The notes: generated by a model not told the origin, from the sequence alone. Shown: positions 52,227-60,110, counted from the stretch's first letter. The stretch is DNA of 64,000 nucleotides from Bacteroidota bacterium (GCA_023423715.1 JAFAFC010000012.1:19673-83672), one strand, 5' to 3'. Program-made: numbers and translations.

Positions 52227-53175
52227 CTGCTGTTAGTTTTTTCATTAAGTTTTTAGAGTTGCAATGCTTTGTCCATCCTGTGTAAGATGCTATAGATTCC
52301 CGTTTTGGATTTCTTTTAAGCATTCGTGCAAATCGCTGTTTAATACTTTTCCTTAGTTTGACATGGGTGTGATAGTGTACATATCCTACGAAATCAATAC
52401 CTCTACTTTCGACTGGAAAAACTTGCCAATTTCCTTTGATCTGTAAATTCAAATGCATTTCGAAATAGGTTTGAATTGAATTGAAAATTTGCCATAATTC
52501 GGCCTTACTATGATGCAGAACAACAATATCGTCAGCATATCTGAAATAATACTTTACACCTAGCTGCTCTTTAATCCAATGATCAAAATAGGTAAGATAA
52601 AAATTCGCTAGATATTGAGATAGATAGTTTCCAATTGGAAGACCAGGAGCGCTGTCAATAATCTCATCCAACAACCATAATAAGCTTTCGTCTTTAAACT
52701 TTTTTCGAAGTAGGTTTTTTAAAACTATGTGATCAATGTTAGGATAGAACTTCTTTACATCTAATTTTAGGCAATACGTTGTTTCATCAGTATTTTTTAA
52801 CGCTTTTCTAAGGTTAAAAGAAGCTTTGTGGATTCCACGGCCTTTGATGCAACTATATGAATCTGCTGTAAATGTTGCAACAAAAATTGGTTCTAAAACA
52901 TTCATTACTGCATGATGACAAATTCTGTCTGGAAAGAATGGGAGCCTATAAACCTCACGCTCCTTTGGTTCGTAAACTTTAAAAATATCGTATTCCGACG
53001 TTTTATAGGTTTTCATTAATAACATGGTGTGAAGCTTCATAATGTTGGTCTCTCTATTTTTATTATGAAGTACAACACCGTATTGTTTTGTTTTGCCTTT
53101 TTGGGCTTTTTCATCAGCTAACATTAGATTGTCAATACTAATAATACTTTGAAATAAATCACTTTTTCTTTTCAT
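52213..53175 (-). CDS. DGR reverse transcriptase
   Basis: A 320-residue reverse transcriptase of the diversity-generating retroelement type. The catalytic aspartates are D139 (KLDVKKFYPNIDH) and D215-D216 in FRYADDIVVL. Motif 4 is IGNYLSQ (181-187), which has the DGR-type GxxxSQ rather than the group II intron QGxxxSP. No maturase or endonuclease domain is present. The ATG at 53175 (MKRKSDLFQS) follows an AAAGGA-like site; a longer start at 53223 adds 16 residues. It lies 116 bp downstream of the template repeat in the same direction. Confidence 0.95.
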   Translation of the reverse strand: MKRKSDLFQSIISIDNLMLADEKAQKGKTKQYGVVLHNKNRETNIMKLHTMLLMKTYKTSEYDIFKVYEPKEREVYRLPFFPDRICHHAVMNVLEPIFVATFTADSYSCIKGRGIHKASFNLRKALKNTDETTYCLKLDVKKFYPNIDHIVLKNLLRKKFKDESLLWLLDEIIDSAPGLPIGNYLSQYLANFYLTYFDHWIKEQLGVKYYFRYADDIVVLHHSKAELWQIFNSIQTYFEMHLNLQIKGNWQVFPVESRGIDFVGYVHYHTHVKLRKSIKQRFARMLKRNPKRESIASYTGWTKHCNSKNLMKKLTADVQL

Positions 53176-53291
53176 GTCAATTTCCTTTGCTTTGAAAAAA
53201 GTCGCTTTCGGAAATCCTACCAACGCCTTTTGGAAAGTTTGTTATTTTTTAGCGAGTGCTACGGTTTGCAGTACTATATTTTTTTCTACAT

Positions 53292-53369
53292 AGGTGAGAG
53301 CTGCAATTCGAATTCGAGTTCTGATTATCGGAGTTGTTGAACGAGAACCGACCAGACGAGGACGAACTA
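53292..53369 (-). repeat. DGR template repeat (TR)
   Basis: A 78-bp repeat, 30 bp after the stop of the VR1 gene and before the RT. On the coding strand it contains six AAC/AAT codons in the target frame (AAC AAC, AAT, AAC, AAT, AAT). Compared with the variable repeats it differs only at adenines: 8 of 8 changes against VR1 and 10 of 10 against VR2. Confidence 0.95.
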
Positions 53370-53398
53370 AACCCAAATACTACACAACCAATTTTCTT

Positions 53399-53788
53399 TT
53401 AATCGATCACATAATACTCGCGATACAGGTCTTCAAATTGCTTCCCTGCATAATCTGCCAATTCTTCTGATTTAAAGCAAAGGCGAGAGCCGCAATTCGA
53501 ATACGAGTACCGATCATCGGAGTCGTAGAACGAGAACCGACCAGACGAGGACGAACTATCATTAAAGTCAAACCAAGGAAACCACTTATCCCATTCTCTA
53601 TTGCTCCAATCTGGAACCCAACCCTCATTTAAAGCTTCAGCAATAATAATTAGTTTTGTATGTGCAGCTAGTGCTTTAGCATGGTGGTTAACTTTCTCGG
53701 GATATGTGATTTTAAAATCTTCTGGATTGATCCCTAAAACGCTACAAGCGTCTTCAAATGTTTTTACTTTGTCTGTAATGTTTGCCAT
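53399..53788 (-). CDS. DGR target protein 1 (carries VR1)
   Basis: A 129-residue protein. The N-terminal ~45 residues are specific to this copy. The region LNEGWVPDWSNREWDKWFPW (residues 51-70) is shared with the second target. The variable stretch (about residues 78-103) reads FNDSSSSSGRFSFYDSDDRY. After it comes the conserved GSRLCFKSEELADYAGKQFE. The variable segment ends 82 bp before the stop, not at the extreme C-terminus as in most targets. No signal peptide is present, so the diversified surface is probably cytoplasmic or virion-borne. Function is unknown. Confidence 0.88.
   Translation of the reverse strand: MANITDKVKTFEDACSVLGINPEDFKITYPEKVNHHAKALAAHTKLIIIAEALNEGWVPDWSNREWDKWFPWFDFNDSSSSSGRFSFYDSDDRYSYSNCGSRLCFKSEELADYAGKQFEDLYREYYVID
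53481..53558 (-). repeat. DGR variable repeat 1 (VR1)
   Basis: 78 bp aligned without gaps to the TR, with 8 substitutions, each at a TR adenine (A to T three times, A to G five times). Its 3' end, GCGGCTCTCGCC, has two G where the TR has A. Confidence 0.95.
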
Positions 53789-53799
53789 TGTTGTATAAT

Positions 53800-54267
53800 T
53801 TAAATTGTGAATGTTTTTTTGTAAGTATCAAAGAATTGATTTGCGGCATATTCTGCTAAATCCTTAGATTTAAAGCAAAGGCGAGAGCCGCAAGTCGAAG
53901 TCGAGCGCAGATTATCGGAGCTGAGGAACGAGAACCGACCAGACGAGGACGAACCTCCATAGAACCAGTTAAACCATTTGTCCCATTCTCCATTGCCCCA
54001 ATCTGGAACCCAGCCCTCATTTAGTGCTTTGGTGATAATTACTAATTCTTGATTGCCTAAAACATGATCTTGTAATCCTAGTGACTGCATAACGCGATAA
54101 TCAACGACATCTTTGTCCGAAGCTCCAAGCGCTGAAATAGCATCATCTAAAGTTTTTACACGTTCTTTAATGTCCTTTGGAAGAGGTGCGAATTTTAGCA
54201 ATCCGTTTACTTCATCGAAAGATTCTACTTTAAAACCTTTCGGGATTTCGATTTGTACTGTTTTCAT
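53800..54267 (-). CDS. DGR target protein 2 (carries VR2)
   Basis: A 155-residue paralogue of target 1, sharing LNEGWVPDWGNGEWDKWFNW, the variable stretch and GSRLCFKSKDLAEYAANQFF. Its N-terminal ~75 residues (VQIEIPKGFKVESFDEVNGL) are different and longer. The gene lies 11 bp upstream of target 1 on the same strand. Two targets with unlike N-termini but one diversified module suggest that the module was duplicated onto different partners. Function is unknown. Confidence 0.88.
   Translation of the reverse strand: MKTVQIEIPKGFKVESFDEVNGLLKFAPLPKDIKERVKTLDDAISALGASDKDVVDYRVMQSLGLQDHVLGNQELVIITKALNEGWVPDWGNGEWDKWFNWFYGGSSSSGRFSFLSSDNLRSTSTCGSRLCFKSKDLAEYAANQFFDTYKKTFTI
53879..53954 (-). repeat. 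DGR variable repeat 2 (VR2)
   Basis: 76 bp aligned without gaps to the TR, with 10 substitutions, all at TR adenines (A to C four, A to T two, A to G four). It carries the same two A-to-G differences at its 3' end as VR1. Confidence 0.95.
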
Positions 54268-54373
54268 TTTTTTGAAATTTGTTATTGTTTAAAATTTTAA
54301 TTGGTTGCTTTCTAAGGTTCTCACGTTCCGGAAATAAATCCGTGAGTTTTGATTTTCGTTTTTTTAAAGCCAT
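54230..54373 (-). CDS. Small basic protein upstream of DGR target 2
   Basis: A 47-residue frame starting MALKKRKSKLTDLFPERENL, with its ATG overlapping the upstream stop (TAATG at 54373) and its end overlapping the start of target 2 by 38 bp. Its basic composition and coupling suggest a real gene, but the asparagine-rich C-terminal part lies in the gene overlap. Function unknown. Confidence 0.4.
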   Translation of the reverse strand: MALKKRKSKLTDLFPERENLRKQPIKILNNNKFQKNENSTNRNPERF

Positions 54374-54834
54374 TAATTCAAATGTTTAATGTTATACCCT
54401 TGGCGTTCCCATGCTTTGGTCATGGTTTTTCTAGCTGATTTTCTGTTATTGGTTTGGATGGCTTTAAATTGCTTGAAAAGTACTTTTAGCTCTTCCAAAT
54501 TATGAGCGTTTAAATGCTTTTTAAATACCGATGAAATCTGCATGAAATTGTTAAAGTCGTGCCAACCTTCTTTTTTAATTCCTTCGGATGTGGCGATGTC
54601 AATAATCTTATGTTTCCATTCTCGGCAGATCATGTCGTACTTCAAAGCGTTGAACTCTTCGTCTAGGTCTTTTTCCTTGGGAAGGTGCATCGCTAAAAGT
54701 TTGGTAGCTTCGGCATCGGTAAGCTCTTCAATAAAGCCTGTGCGAAAACCTGTAAATCCGTAAATCTCAATTGCAATTTCGTGCGCTTTGCGGTCTGCAA
54801 ATAGTTCTGTTAATGTTTTGTGTGCTTCTGTCAT
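54373..54834 (-). CDS. Phage early protein of unknown function
   Basis: A 153-residue helical protein in the early operon. It contains ALKYDMICREWKHKIIDIAT and a basic end (NRKSARKTMTKAWERQGYNI). It may correspond to the GemA/gp16 area of Mu by position, but I see no family motif. It is separated from the upstream 30-residue gene by the tRNA-like element. Confidence 0.55.
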   Translation of the reverse strand: MTEAHKTLTELFADRKAHEIAIEIYGFTGFRTGFIEELTDAEATKLLAMHLPKEKDLDEEFNALKYDMICREWKHKIIDIATSEGIKKEGWHDFNNFMQISSVFKKHLNAHNLEELKVLFKQFKAIQTNNRKSARKTMTKAWERQGYNIKHLN

Positions 54835-54857
54835 ATCAATACGTTTTAAAAATTTTG

Positions 54858-54913
54858 TTCCCTAGACAGGATTCGAACCTGCAAAAACCAATAGCTGAAA
54901 TCAGCTCTAGGGA
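54858..54913 (-). ncRNA. tRNA-like element without anticodon arm
   Basis: 56 nt on the minus strand. The seven-pair acceptor stem TCCCTAG / CTAGGGA uses 54907-54913 and 54859-54865. Directly adjacent to the 3' acceptor strand is a T-arm, GCAGG TTCGAAT CCTGT (54866-54882), with the exact TTCGAAT loop. Only 24 nt separate the acceptor from the T-arm, forming one small hairpin AGCTG-ATTT-CAGCT, so the D- and anticodon-arms cannot both exist. A discriminator-like A follows, with no encoded CCA. It lies between two early genes. It may be a processing signal, a tRNA mimic, or a decayed tRNA gene. Confidence 0.6.
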
Positions 54914-54969
54914 TGCCCAATCAATTATTTAGTTTTTTGCTTATATAGGGCAGATATAAGTTAATTTGC

Positions 54970-55062
54970 TTATAAATAGCGATTCACCATTTCGTGAATT
55001 AAGAATCCAAGTGCGATACCTAGAATGAAGCATCCTGCGATACAAGCGATAATAACTTCCAT
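54970..55062 (-). CDS. 30-residue single-pass membrane peptide
   Basis: Short frame MEVIIACIAGCFILGIALGF ending MVNRYL. Its ATG follows the stop of the DUF3164 gene by 1 bp, and nearly the whole sequence is a membrane helix with two cysteines. Small membrane peptides in phage early regions often modulate host envelope or exclusion systems; the role here is unknown. Confidence 0.5.
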   Translation of the reverse strand: MEVIIACIAGCFILGIALGFLIHEMVNRYL

Positions 55063-55063
55063 C

Positions 55064-55729
55064 TTAGTCGATTGAAAAGTTGAAGTTTACACGCTTTATG
55101 ATGCCGTTTCCTAAGTCAACCATTTTGTAACCTCGTGCATATCTCGAAGTTCTAATGTCAATCATCGCTTCGTTTACGATATCCATTCCTTCATTGAAAA
55201 GTGGCGAGTTCGCACGTTCACGCATGGTGTTTAGTTCACGAACTTTCTTAGGATCATAGTTTCCAGAAGAGTCCGTTTTTAGAAATATTTGAATCATTTC
55301 CATCAGTGTTTTTTCATTATCGCTATCACCTGCAAGAGAAGCCATATATTCTCTGATTTTTACAATTCCTTCGGCTTCGGTTCCGTTGAAGCTCGGACGA
55401 ACGTTCCATCCTGTTTTTACAGAAGCAGAACCATCGTCAAGCGTAAACGTGTGGCTGTCTTGCTCTCTTTTTTTGTTTCCAAATACTTCTGCACGTAGTT
55501 CGATGGCAGGTTCTATATTTTTAAACAGGTTAATGATGCGGTCTTCAATATCTTGGCGCTTATCGATGAAAAAGTCTATTTGACTTAATACGATTTCGTT
55601 TTCCATTTGCTTTAGCAGTTTTTTATCTGCAACGGCTTTATCTTTTTTGGCTTTCGCTTCTGATTCGAATTTTTCTTTTAAAGCTGCTTCTTGCTCTGGG
55701 CTTAGTGTTGGGATTTCTATTGTTTCCAT
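55064..55729 (-). CDS. DUF3164 family protein (Mu-like early protein)
   Basis: A 221-residue protein of the DUF3164 family, typical of Mu-like early operons. The N-terminal half is a coiled coil (ALKEKFESEAKAKKDKAVAD), the middle contains TFTLDDGSASVKTGWNVRPS, and the end has IDIRTSRYARGYKMVDLGNG. A role in DNA protection or replication has been suggested for related proteins but is not settled. It lies 1 bp downstream of the 60-residue coiled-coil gene. Confidence 0.78.
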   Translation of the reverse strand: METIEIPTLSPEQEAALKEKFESEAKAKKDKAVADKKLLKQMENEIVLSQIDFFIDKRQDIEDRIINLFKNIEPAIELRAEVFGNKKREQDSHTFTLDDGSASVKTGWNVRPSFNGTEAEGIVKIREYMASLAGDSDNEKTLMEMIQIFLKTDSSGNYDPKKVRELNTMRERANSPLFNEGMDIVNEAMIDIRTSRYARGYKMVDLGNGIIKRVNFNFSID

Positions 55730-55730
55730 T

Positions 55731-55913
55731 TTACAATGCTTCGTTTTTTACGGTTAGTTGGTGTAGTTGGTTTTTCTTTTTTTGTAGCTCAACGATTAGG
55801 CGGTCTAGCTCATCGTTGTCTTGGCATGCATCCAATTCAGCTTCTAGCTTGCTGATAATTTCTTGAAGTTCCGCTTCGGTTGGCGGAAACATTTCTTCGG
55901 TGTCTTGGCTCAT
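55731..55913 (-). CDS. Small acidic coiled-coil protein
   Basis: A 60-residue protein that is almost entirely a coiled coil (TEAELQEIISKLEAELDACQ). It lies 1 bp after the 93-residue gene and 1 bp before the DUF3164 gene. No function is known; small coiled coils of this kind occur often in phage early operons. Confidence 0.55.
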   Translation of the reverse strand: MSQDTEEMFPPTEAELQEIISKLEAELDACQDNDELDRLIVELQKKKNQLHQLTVKNEAL

Positions 55914-55914
55914 A

Positions 55915-56196
55915 TTATTTCTCTTTTGGTTCTCTCAATAAATATTCATGTTTGATTTCGCTTCCAATTACAGATGATACTGATAGTTTTTTATGAGTGT
56001 GTTTGTTGGTGAAATCTTTAGCTAGTTCTTTTGCTGTTGTGTAATCATCCGCTTGGACTAGAAAATGAAGGGTTTTTGGTTTATAACCTGCACCTTTAAT
56101 TACGCACTTCATTAAAAATGTCTTTTGCGGTTCGAAGGCTAATACATCTCGGTATTCTTCTGTGATTTCGTTGGGTAGTTTGATGTCTTCGTTCAT
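55915..56196 (-). CDS. Phage early protein of unknown function
   Basis: A 93-residue protein. The segment LMKCVIKGAGYKPKTLHFLV then DDYTTAKELAKDFTNKHTHK suggests a small alpha/beta domain. Its start overlaps the previous stop by 4 bp. No family is recognised. Confidence 0.55.
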   Translation of the reverse strand: MNEDIKLPNEITEEYRDVLAFEPQKTFLMKCVIKGAGYKPKTLHFLVQADDYTTAKELAKDFTNKHTHKKLSVSSVIGSEIKHEYLLREPKEK

Positions 56197-56489
56197 AATA
56201 TTTCAAAATTTTTAAGTTGTTCTGTTAGTGTCGGGTTTAGTTTTGGGTACTCTTCTACGGCTCTTATATTTCCTTTTTCATCTTCATAATATAGTAGGCG
56301 GCTTTGGTCGTACAGGATTTCGGGAGCTTCCCATTCTGTTTTTTCCAAAAATCCTAGGCCTTTAGCAATTGAGTAGGTGTGAGCCTTAATTTTATACTGC
56401 ATCAACAGATGGATTCGTATTCGGTCTTCCCACGTTAGAAAGCGGTAAATGCTATCTAGTCTTAGGAGTTTGAGGTAGTGTTTATTCAT
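56193..56489 (-). CDS. Phage early protein of unknown function
   Basis: A 98-residue protein from the ATG at 56489 (MNKHYLKLLRLDSIYRFLTW), basic at the N-terminus and acidic at the C-terminus. The start overlaps the AAA ATPase gene by 8 bp. No family is recognised. Confidence 0.55.
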   Translation of the reverse strand: MNKHYLKLLRLDSIYRFLTWEDRIRIHLLMQYKIKAHTYSIAKGLGFLEKTEWEAPEILYDQSRLLYYEDEKGNIRAVEEYPKLNPTLTEQLKNFEIL

Positions 56490-57126
56490 GTTCTGTTTTT
56501 TGTTCGTTGTTGGTTTGGTCTTCCCAATACATTTTAGCTCCGTCTTCCCAAATGGTGTAGTATCCAAGTTTACCGATGTATCGTCCTTTTGATATGGCTC
56601 TAAAACCTTCTATTAAAATTTTCAAATCAGCATCATACATAACTTTCTCAGCGGTTTGCCCGGATGGTTTGTTTTTGTCTTTTTGTGAGATGAAAACAAA
56701 CAAGCGGTCTGAAAAGCGGTCTTTCATATCCAAAATTTGGGGAAACGTCATTTTGGTATATTGTATACTGTCGATGATAATGAACTTCTTACTCTTTTGC
56801 TTTTTTAGGCGTTCTTGGAGGATAGGCATTGGCTCTTTGTTTAGGAGTTGAACTTTGCGATGTTCACTCATTCGATGTCTTATCCATGCATCCTGTATTG
56901 TTTTTCTGAGTCCTTCTTCTAAACTATTGATGAGAACACCTCCAAATCGGCTTAATTCTTTTGCGAGTTCCATAATAAAGGCGGTCTTTCCGTTTCCACT
57001 ATCACCGTAAGCCAACCAAATTCCGTTTGTTTCGGGCTCATCAAAAGCATCTTTCCAAGCGGGTGAGAAGTCGAAGGTTTCAAACTTTTTAGCAAGTATC
57101 TCCGTGCTACTCAGTGCTTTTTTCAT
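56482..57126 (-). CDS. AAA/RecA-like ATP-binding protein of the early operon
   Basis: A 214-residue P-loop protein. Walker A GDSGNGKT is at residues 41-48 and Walker B-like FIIIDS at 115-120. A glutamine-lysine sensor-like FISQKDKNKPSGQ follows. It has the size and layout of RecA-like ATPases that act with MuB or in phage replication. Its ATG overlaps the MuB stop by one base, so the two ATPases are made together. Confidence 0.8.
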   Translation of the reverse strand: MKKALSSTEILAKKFETFDFSPAWKDAFDEPETNGIWLAYGDSGNGKTAFIMELAKELSRFGGVLINSLEEGLRKTIQDAWIRHRMSEHRKVQLLNKEPMPILQERLKKQKSKKFIIIDSIQYTKMTFPQILDMKDRFSDRLFVFISQKDKNKPSGQTAEKVMYDADLKILIEGFRAISKGRYIGKLGYYTIWEDGAKMYWEDQTNNEQKTEHE

Positions 57127-58076
57127 TAATTATCTCTTTTAGGCATATTTAACATGGTTCGTACTAGGTTTTCTGTCAATGGTTCGTTGAGCTTTTCGGC
57201 TTTGATTAAGGCAGGAACTACGATATCGTGAAACTCTCTATAGTTGTCGCAATTCTGTTGCAGGAACTTAACGAGGTTCGGGTCTTGGATGTCTGCGATA
57301 AAGTCTTCAAAACTTGTATCTACAGGTGTCAAGTAGCGGATTCCAAATTTGATACGTGAGTAAAACTGCGGGATTCCTGCACGATTGCGGTCTTTCAAAA
57401 ATTTGATATTTTCTAAAAACTGATCCGTTCCCAAAAAGATAACACCGCAGTGTGTTTTTACTTCATCAATTACTTCCTTTACGTTGCAAATGGTAGATTG
57501 ATTCATAAACTCGGACTCATCAATAATTAGCGTTGGTTCGCCGCCTTCCAAATCAACATTGATTAACTTAGTAATGATGGCTCTAATTTTGCTCGATTTT
57601 CCTTTTCCATAGGTAATGTTCATCGAGTCGCATAGCTTCTCCAAAACATCGTTTACCGTGTCGGATTTTCCAACCTTGATTTTAAAAGTATCTTTGAAAT
57701 ACGACTTCACGAACATATCCGATACGTGAGACTTACCGCTTCCTGTGTGGCCAATAATGGTGATAATAGAGCCGTTTTCTTTTCCTTCAATCATGTGACT
57801 AAGGATTTGCTCCAATTGTACCGTTTGGCGAGTTTTCCAATACTTTTTGCGTAAATCGTAACCAATGGTTTTCGCAAGCATTTTATAATACTTATCCGAA
57901 ATTGTAACATCTTTTCCGCCTGCATCAACGGTTTCCTTTCCGCTCATCATTCCCGATAAATAATTGGTTGGGATGTCTGCATATTTTGCAAGAGCGTTCT
58001 GCGAAATCTTATTACGTTGCATATAGTCTTTCGCTTTCGTAATTATTGAGTCTTTTGTTTCCTTAATCATTTTCAA
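57126..58076 (-). CDS. MuB-like transposition target-selection ATPase
   Basis: A 316-residue protein. An N-terminal HTH (ISQNALAKYADIPTNYLSGM) precedes the AAA domain with Walker A GHTGSGKS (109-116) and Walker B LIIDESEF (183-190). This is the MuB design: an ATP-dependent DNA filament that selects targets and activates MuA, and protects the phage from self-insertion. It overlaps the transposase gene by 14 bp. Confidence 0.92.
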   Translation of the reverse strand: MKMIKETKDSIITKAKDYMQRNKISQNALAKYADIPTNYLSGMMSGKETVDAGGKDVTISDKYYKMLAKTIGYDLRKKYWKTRQTVQLEQILSHMIEGKENGSIITIIGHTGSGKSHVSDMFVKSYFKDTFKIKVGKSDTVNDVLEKLCDSMNITYGKGKSSKIRAIITKLINVDLEGGEPTLIIDESEFMNQSTICNVKEVIDEVKTHCGVIFLGTDQFLENIKFLKDRNRAGIPQFYSRIKFGIRYLTPVDTSFEDFIADIQDPNLVKFLQQNCDNYREFHDIVVPALIKAEKLNEPLTENLVRTMLNMPKRDN

Positions 58077-60096
58077 AAAATTTATTAATATCTACTTGTT
58101 TTTGGTGAAATTCCCTTTGTTGGTCAGACCACGTTTTGTGATCTCGTTGGTCTTGCTTTTTCTCTTCATTCTTAAGAACCTTTTGGGCGGTTTTCTGAAT
58201 TTTTGCCCTTTTCTGGTCTTTATGTTGTCCGAGACTATCGGTAAGCAAGATTTTTTCTAAAGTTTCATTCTCAATCTTTTTATCAGAAAGCAAAGAGTCC
58301 ATTTCTTCATAATCGGCTTCGGCTGCTTCCATGATGTAATTCTGCATAAAGCGGTTGAAGGTTCGGCCACGGTTCAGCTGCTCTTGGTCTTCACGCTCTT
58401 GGCTGTATAAATCCATTGGTTGAATGTATTTTTCTTCCAATGTGAAGTTGAGCTGTCTGTCTTCGTTGTATGCTAAAACCTTATCCATGTTCTGAGGATC
58501 AAAGAAGATTTGCCAATCGAGGTGAATGTTTTCTCTGAACTCCAATTGGAAGCTTTCATAGAAATACTTTTGTTTTTCGATTTGGAAGACCATTCCTTCA
58601 CCTTTGTATTTCGTAGTGTCGGGTTTCTTCACGCCTAAGAACTTGTAGAAATCCAAATCCGAAAGCGGTTCTTTTAGATCGTCCGGAGCTTGGTTGTATT
58701 TCTCTAGGAATTTATCCAATGCTTCCGCTCGAGCTGCTTCCGCAAGTCTTTCCAATTGCTCATACGCTTGCTCTTCGGTTGGGAAGTTCTTGCGGTTCTT
58801 TTGCAAATAGTCTGGATTGGGTTGGTTTTTAGATTTCACACCATGACCACTCCAATTCGGCTCACGTCGGCAATAGGTATCATTAAACCAATTGAACCAC
58901 GGCTCAATGATTTTAGCCTTTGCATTTCCAACCTTCGTAGGTTGATATTTTTTAGCAACACCTCTGTAAATAGGTGCCATTGTTTTCGCTGCATAGTTAT
59001 CCGCTTGAACTTGATACGCTTTATGCTTGTAGCCAAATAATTTTTCAGTGTGATTTACGGCATCACGAAGAGCTGCTTTAATTAAAGCGGTGTTTTCTCT
59101 TTCTCCTATGGCATAGCCAACAGGGTAGTTGCAGGAAGCATCTAATACAACAACTATCGTAAGTCTGTTGTGGTACGTAGTTTTGCCGTCGTCAAATTTT
59201 TGGTACAATAATTCAGCATTCCAACCATCAAGCGTCCAATACGCAAGGGCGAATTCTGGTTTCTTTCTAGTAACCTGCATTTGGTATAGGTTTTCAAATT
59301 TCTTAGAACCATTCGCAAAAGAATGCACAGAAAGTCCAAACTTTTTACGATAGTTTGCAGCGGTTGATCCTGTGATGGGTTCCCAACCGATAGCCGAAGC
59401 CATGAGGTTGTAATCTCTAGCGACTGCTTCATTATCAAAATTTTGATATCTACGGAAAAGGTTTCTCAATAAAGCTTCCTGTTGGCTTTCTTTTACCTTA
59501 ACGGTATTTTGATTGCCGAACTTTTCAGAAACTAAAGAAGAGTACCCATCCTCCAAAAAGGTTTTTAATTTTTCACGAAGTCTGCGTTCGGATTTTGGCA
59601 ATGTATGTCCAACTCGTTCCTGTACTTCTACAACAGCTGCTGTTGTGTCAATCCAAATCTGAGTAAGGTTGTTATTGCCGCCTCTCGCTTTTCTGAATGA
59701 CTTGCGCTCCTTGATGTAGGTATTCATAGCCCAAAGCATCTGAGCGTTTTTCACGTACTCGTCTTGCTTTTCATCAGACAATGTGCGATAGTCTGCCAAT
59801 AGGAAATTAGCAAAGAAGTCCATCGCTTCGAAATCGTCTTTGTAGTATTTTAATATTTGATGTTGAGCTTCCTTTTTCGGTGGAAAACCTAATTTTCGTA
59901 CTACCTCAATTTTGAATCGTTCTGGTAGTGTATCAAATTCCACAAGAGCGATGTTATCCAAACCTCTTGCAGTTCTTACTTTGTTTAACTTACCAAGGCT
60001 GCACTGCTTTTTATAGTTGGATTCAGACATAACGCCCAAATCCTCGTACAAAGCACGTCCCGGAATCGTTAAAGTATTTTCGTAAAACTGATACAT
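58063..60096 (-). CDS. Mu-like DDE transposase (MuA-type)
   Basis: A 677-residue transposase that cuts and joins the phage ends into new sites. The catalytic triad is D290 (WTLDGWN), D366 (QADNYAA) and E398 (KIIEPWF), with 31 residues between D366 and E398. N-terminal HTH domains bind the end boxes and internal operators. The C-terminal ~120 residues (LNRGRTFNRFMQNYIMEAAE, then lysine-rich coil) would contact MuB. A predicted promoter lies at 60179-60209 and a highly structured leader precedes the ATG. Confidence 0.93.
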   Translation of the reverse strand: MYQFYENTLTIPGRALYEDLGVMSESNYKKQCSLGKLNKVRTARGLDNIALVEFDTLPERFKIEVVRKLGFPPKKEAQHQILKYYKDDFEAMDFFANFLLADYRTLSDEKQDEYVKNAQMLWAMNTYIKERKSFRKARGGNNNLTQIWIDTTAAVVEVQERVGHTLPKSERRLREKLKTFLEDGYSSLVSEKFGNQNTVKVKESQQEALLRNLFRRYQNFDNEAVARDYNLMASAIGWEPITGSTAANYRKKFGLSVHSFANGSKKFENLYQMQVTRKKPEFALAYWTLDGWNAELLYQKFDDGKTTYHNRLTIVVVLDASCNYPVGYAIGERENTALIKAALRDAVNHTEKLFGYKHKAYQVQADNYAAKTMAPIYRGVAKKYQPTKVGNAKAKIIEPWFNWFNDTYCRREPNWSGHGVKSKNQPNPDYLQKNRKNFPTEEQAYEQLERLAEAARAEALDKFLEKYNQAPDDLKEPLSDLDFYKFLGVKKPDTTKYKGEGMVFQIEKQKYFYESFQLEFRENIHLDWQIFFDPQNMDKVLAYNEDRQLNFTLEEKYIQPMDLYSQEREDQEQLNRGRTFNRFMQNYIMEAAEADYEEMDSLLSDKKIENETLEKILLTDSLGQHKDQKRAKIQKTAQKVLKNEEKKQDQRDHKTWSDQQREFHQKQVDINKFFEND

Positions 60097-60110
60097 AATT
60101 TTAATAATTG

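Noticed and set aside
53292..53369. Reading the template repeat as the end of a third target gene
   Set aside because: It has no start codon, lies after the stop of target 1, and runs quickly into stop codons. Its role as template explains it.
54858..54913. Calling a normal tRNA gene
   Set aside because: The 24-nt centre cannot form both D- and anticodon-arms, so no anticodon can be assigned.
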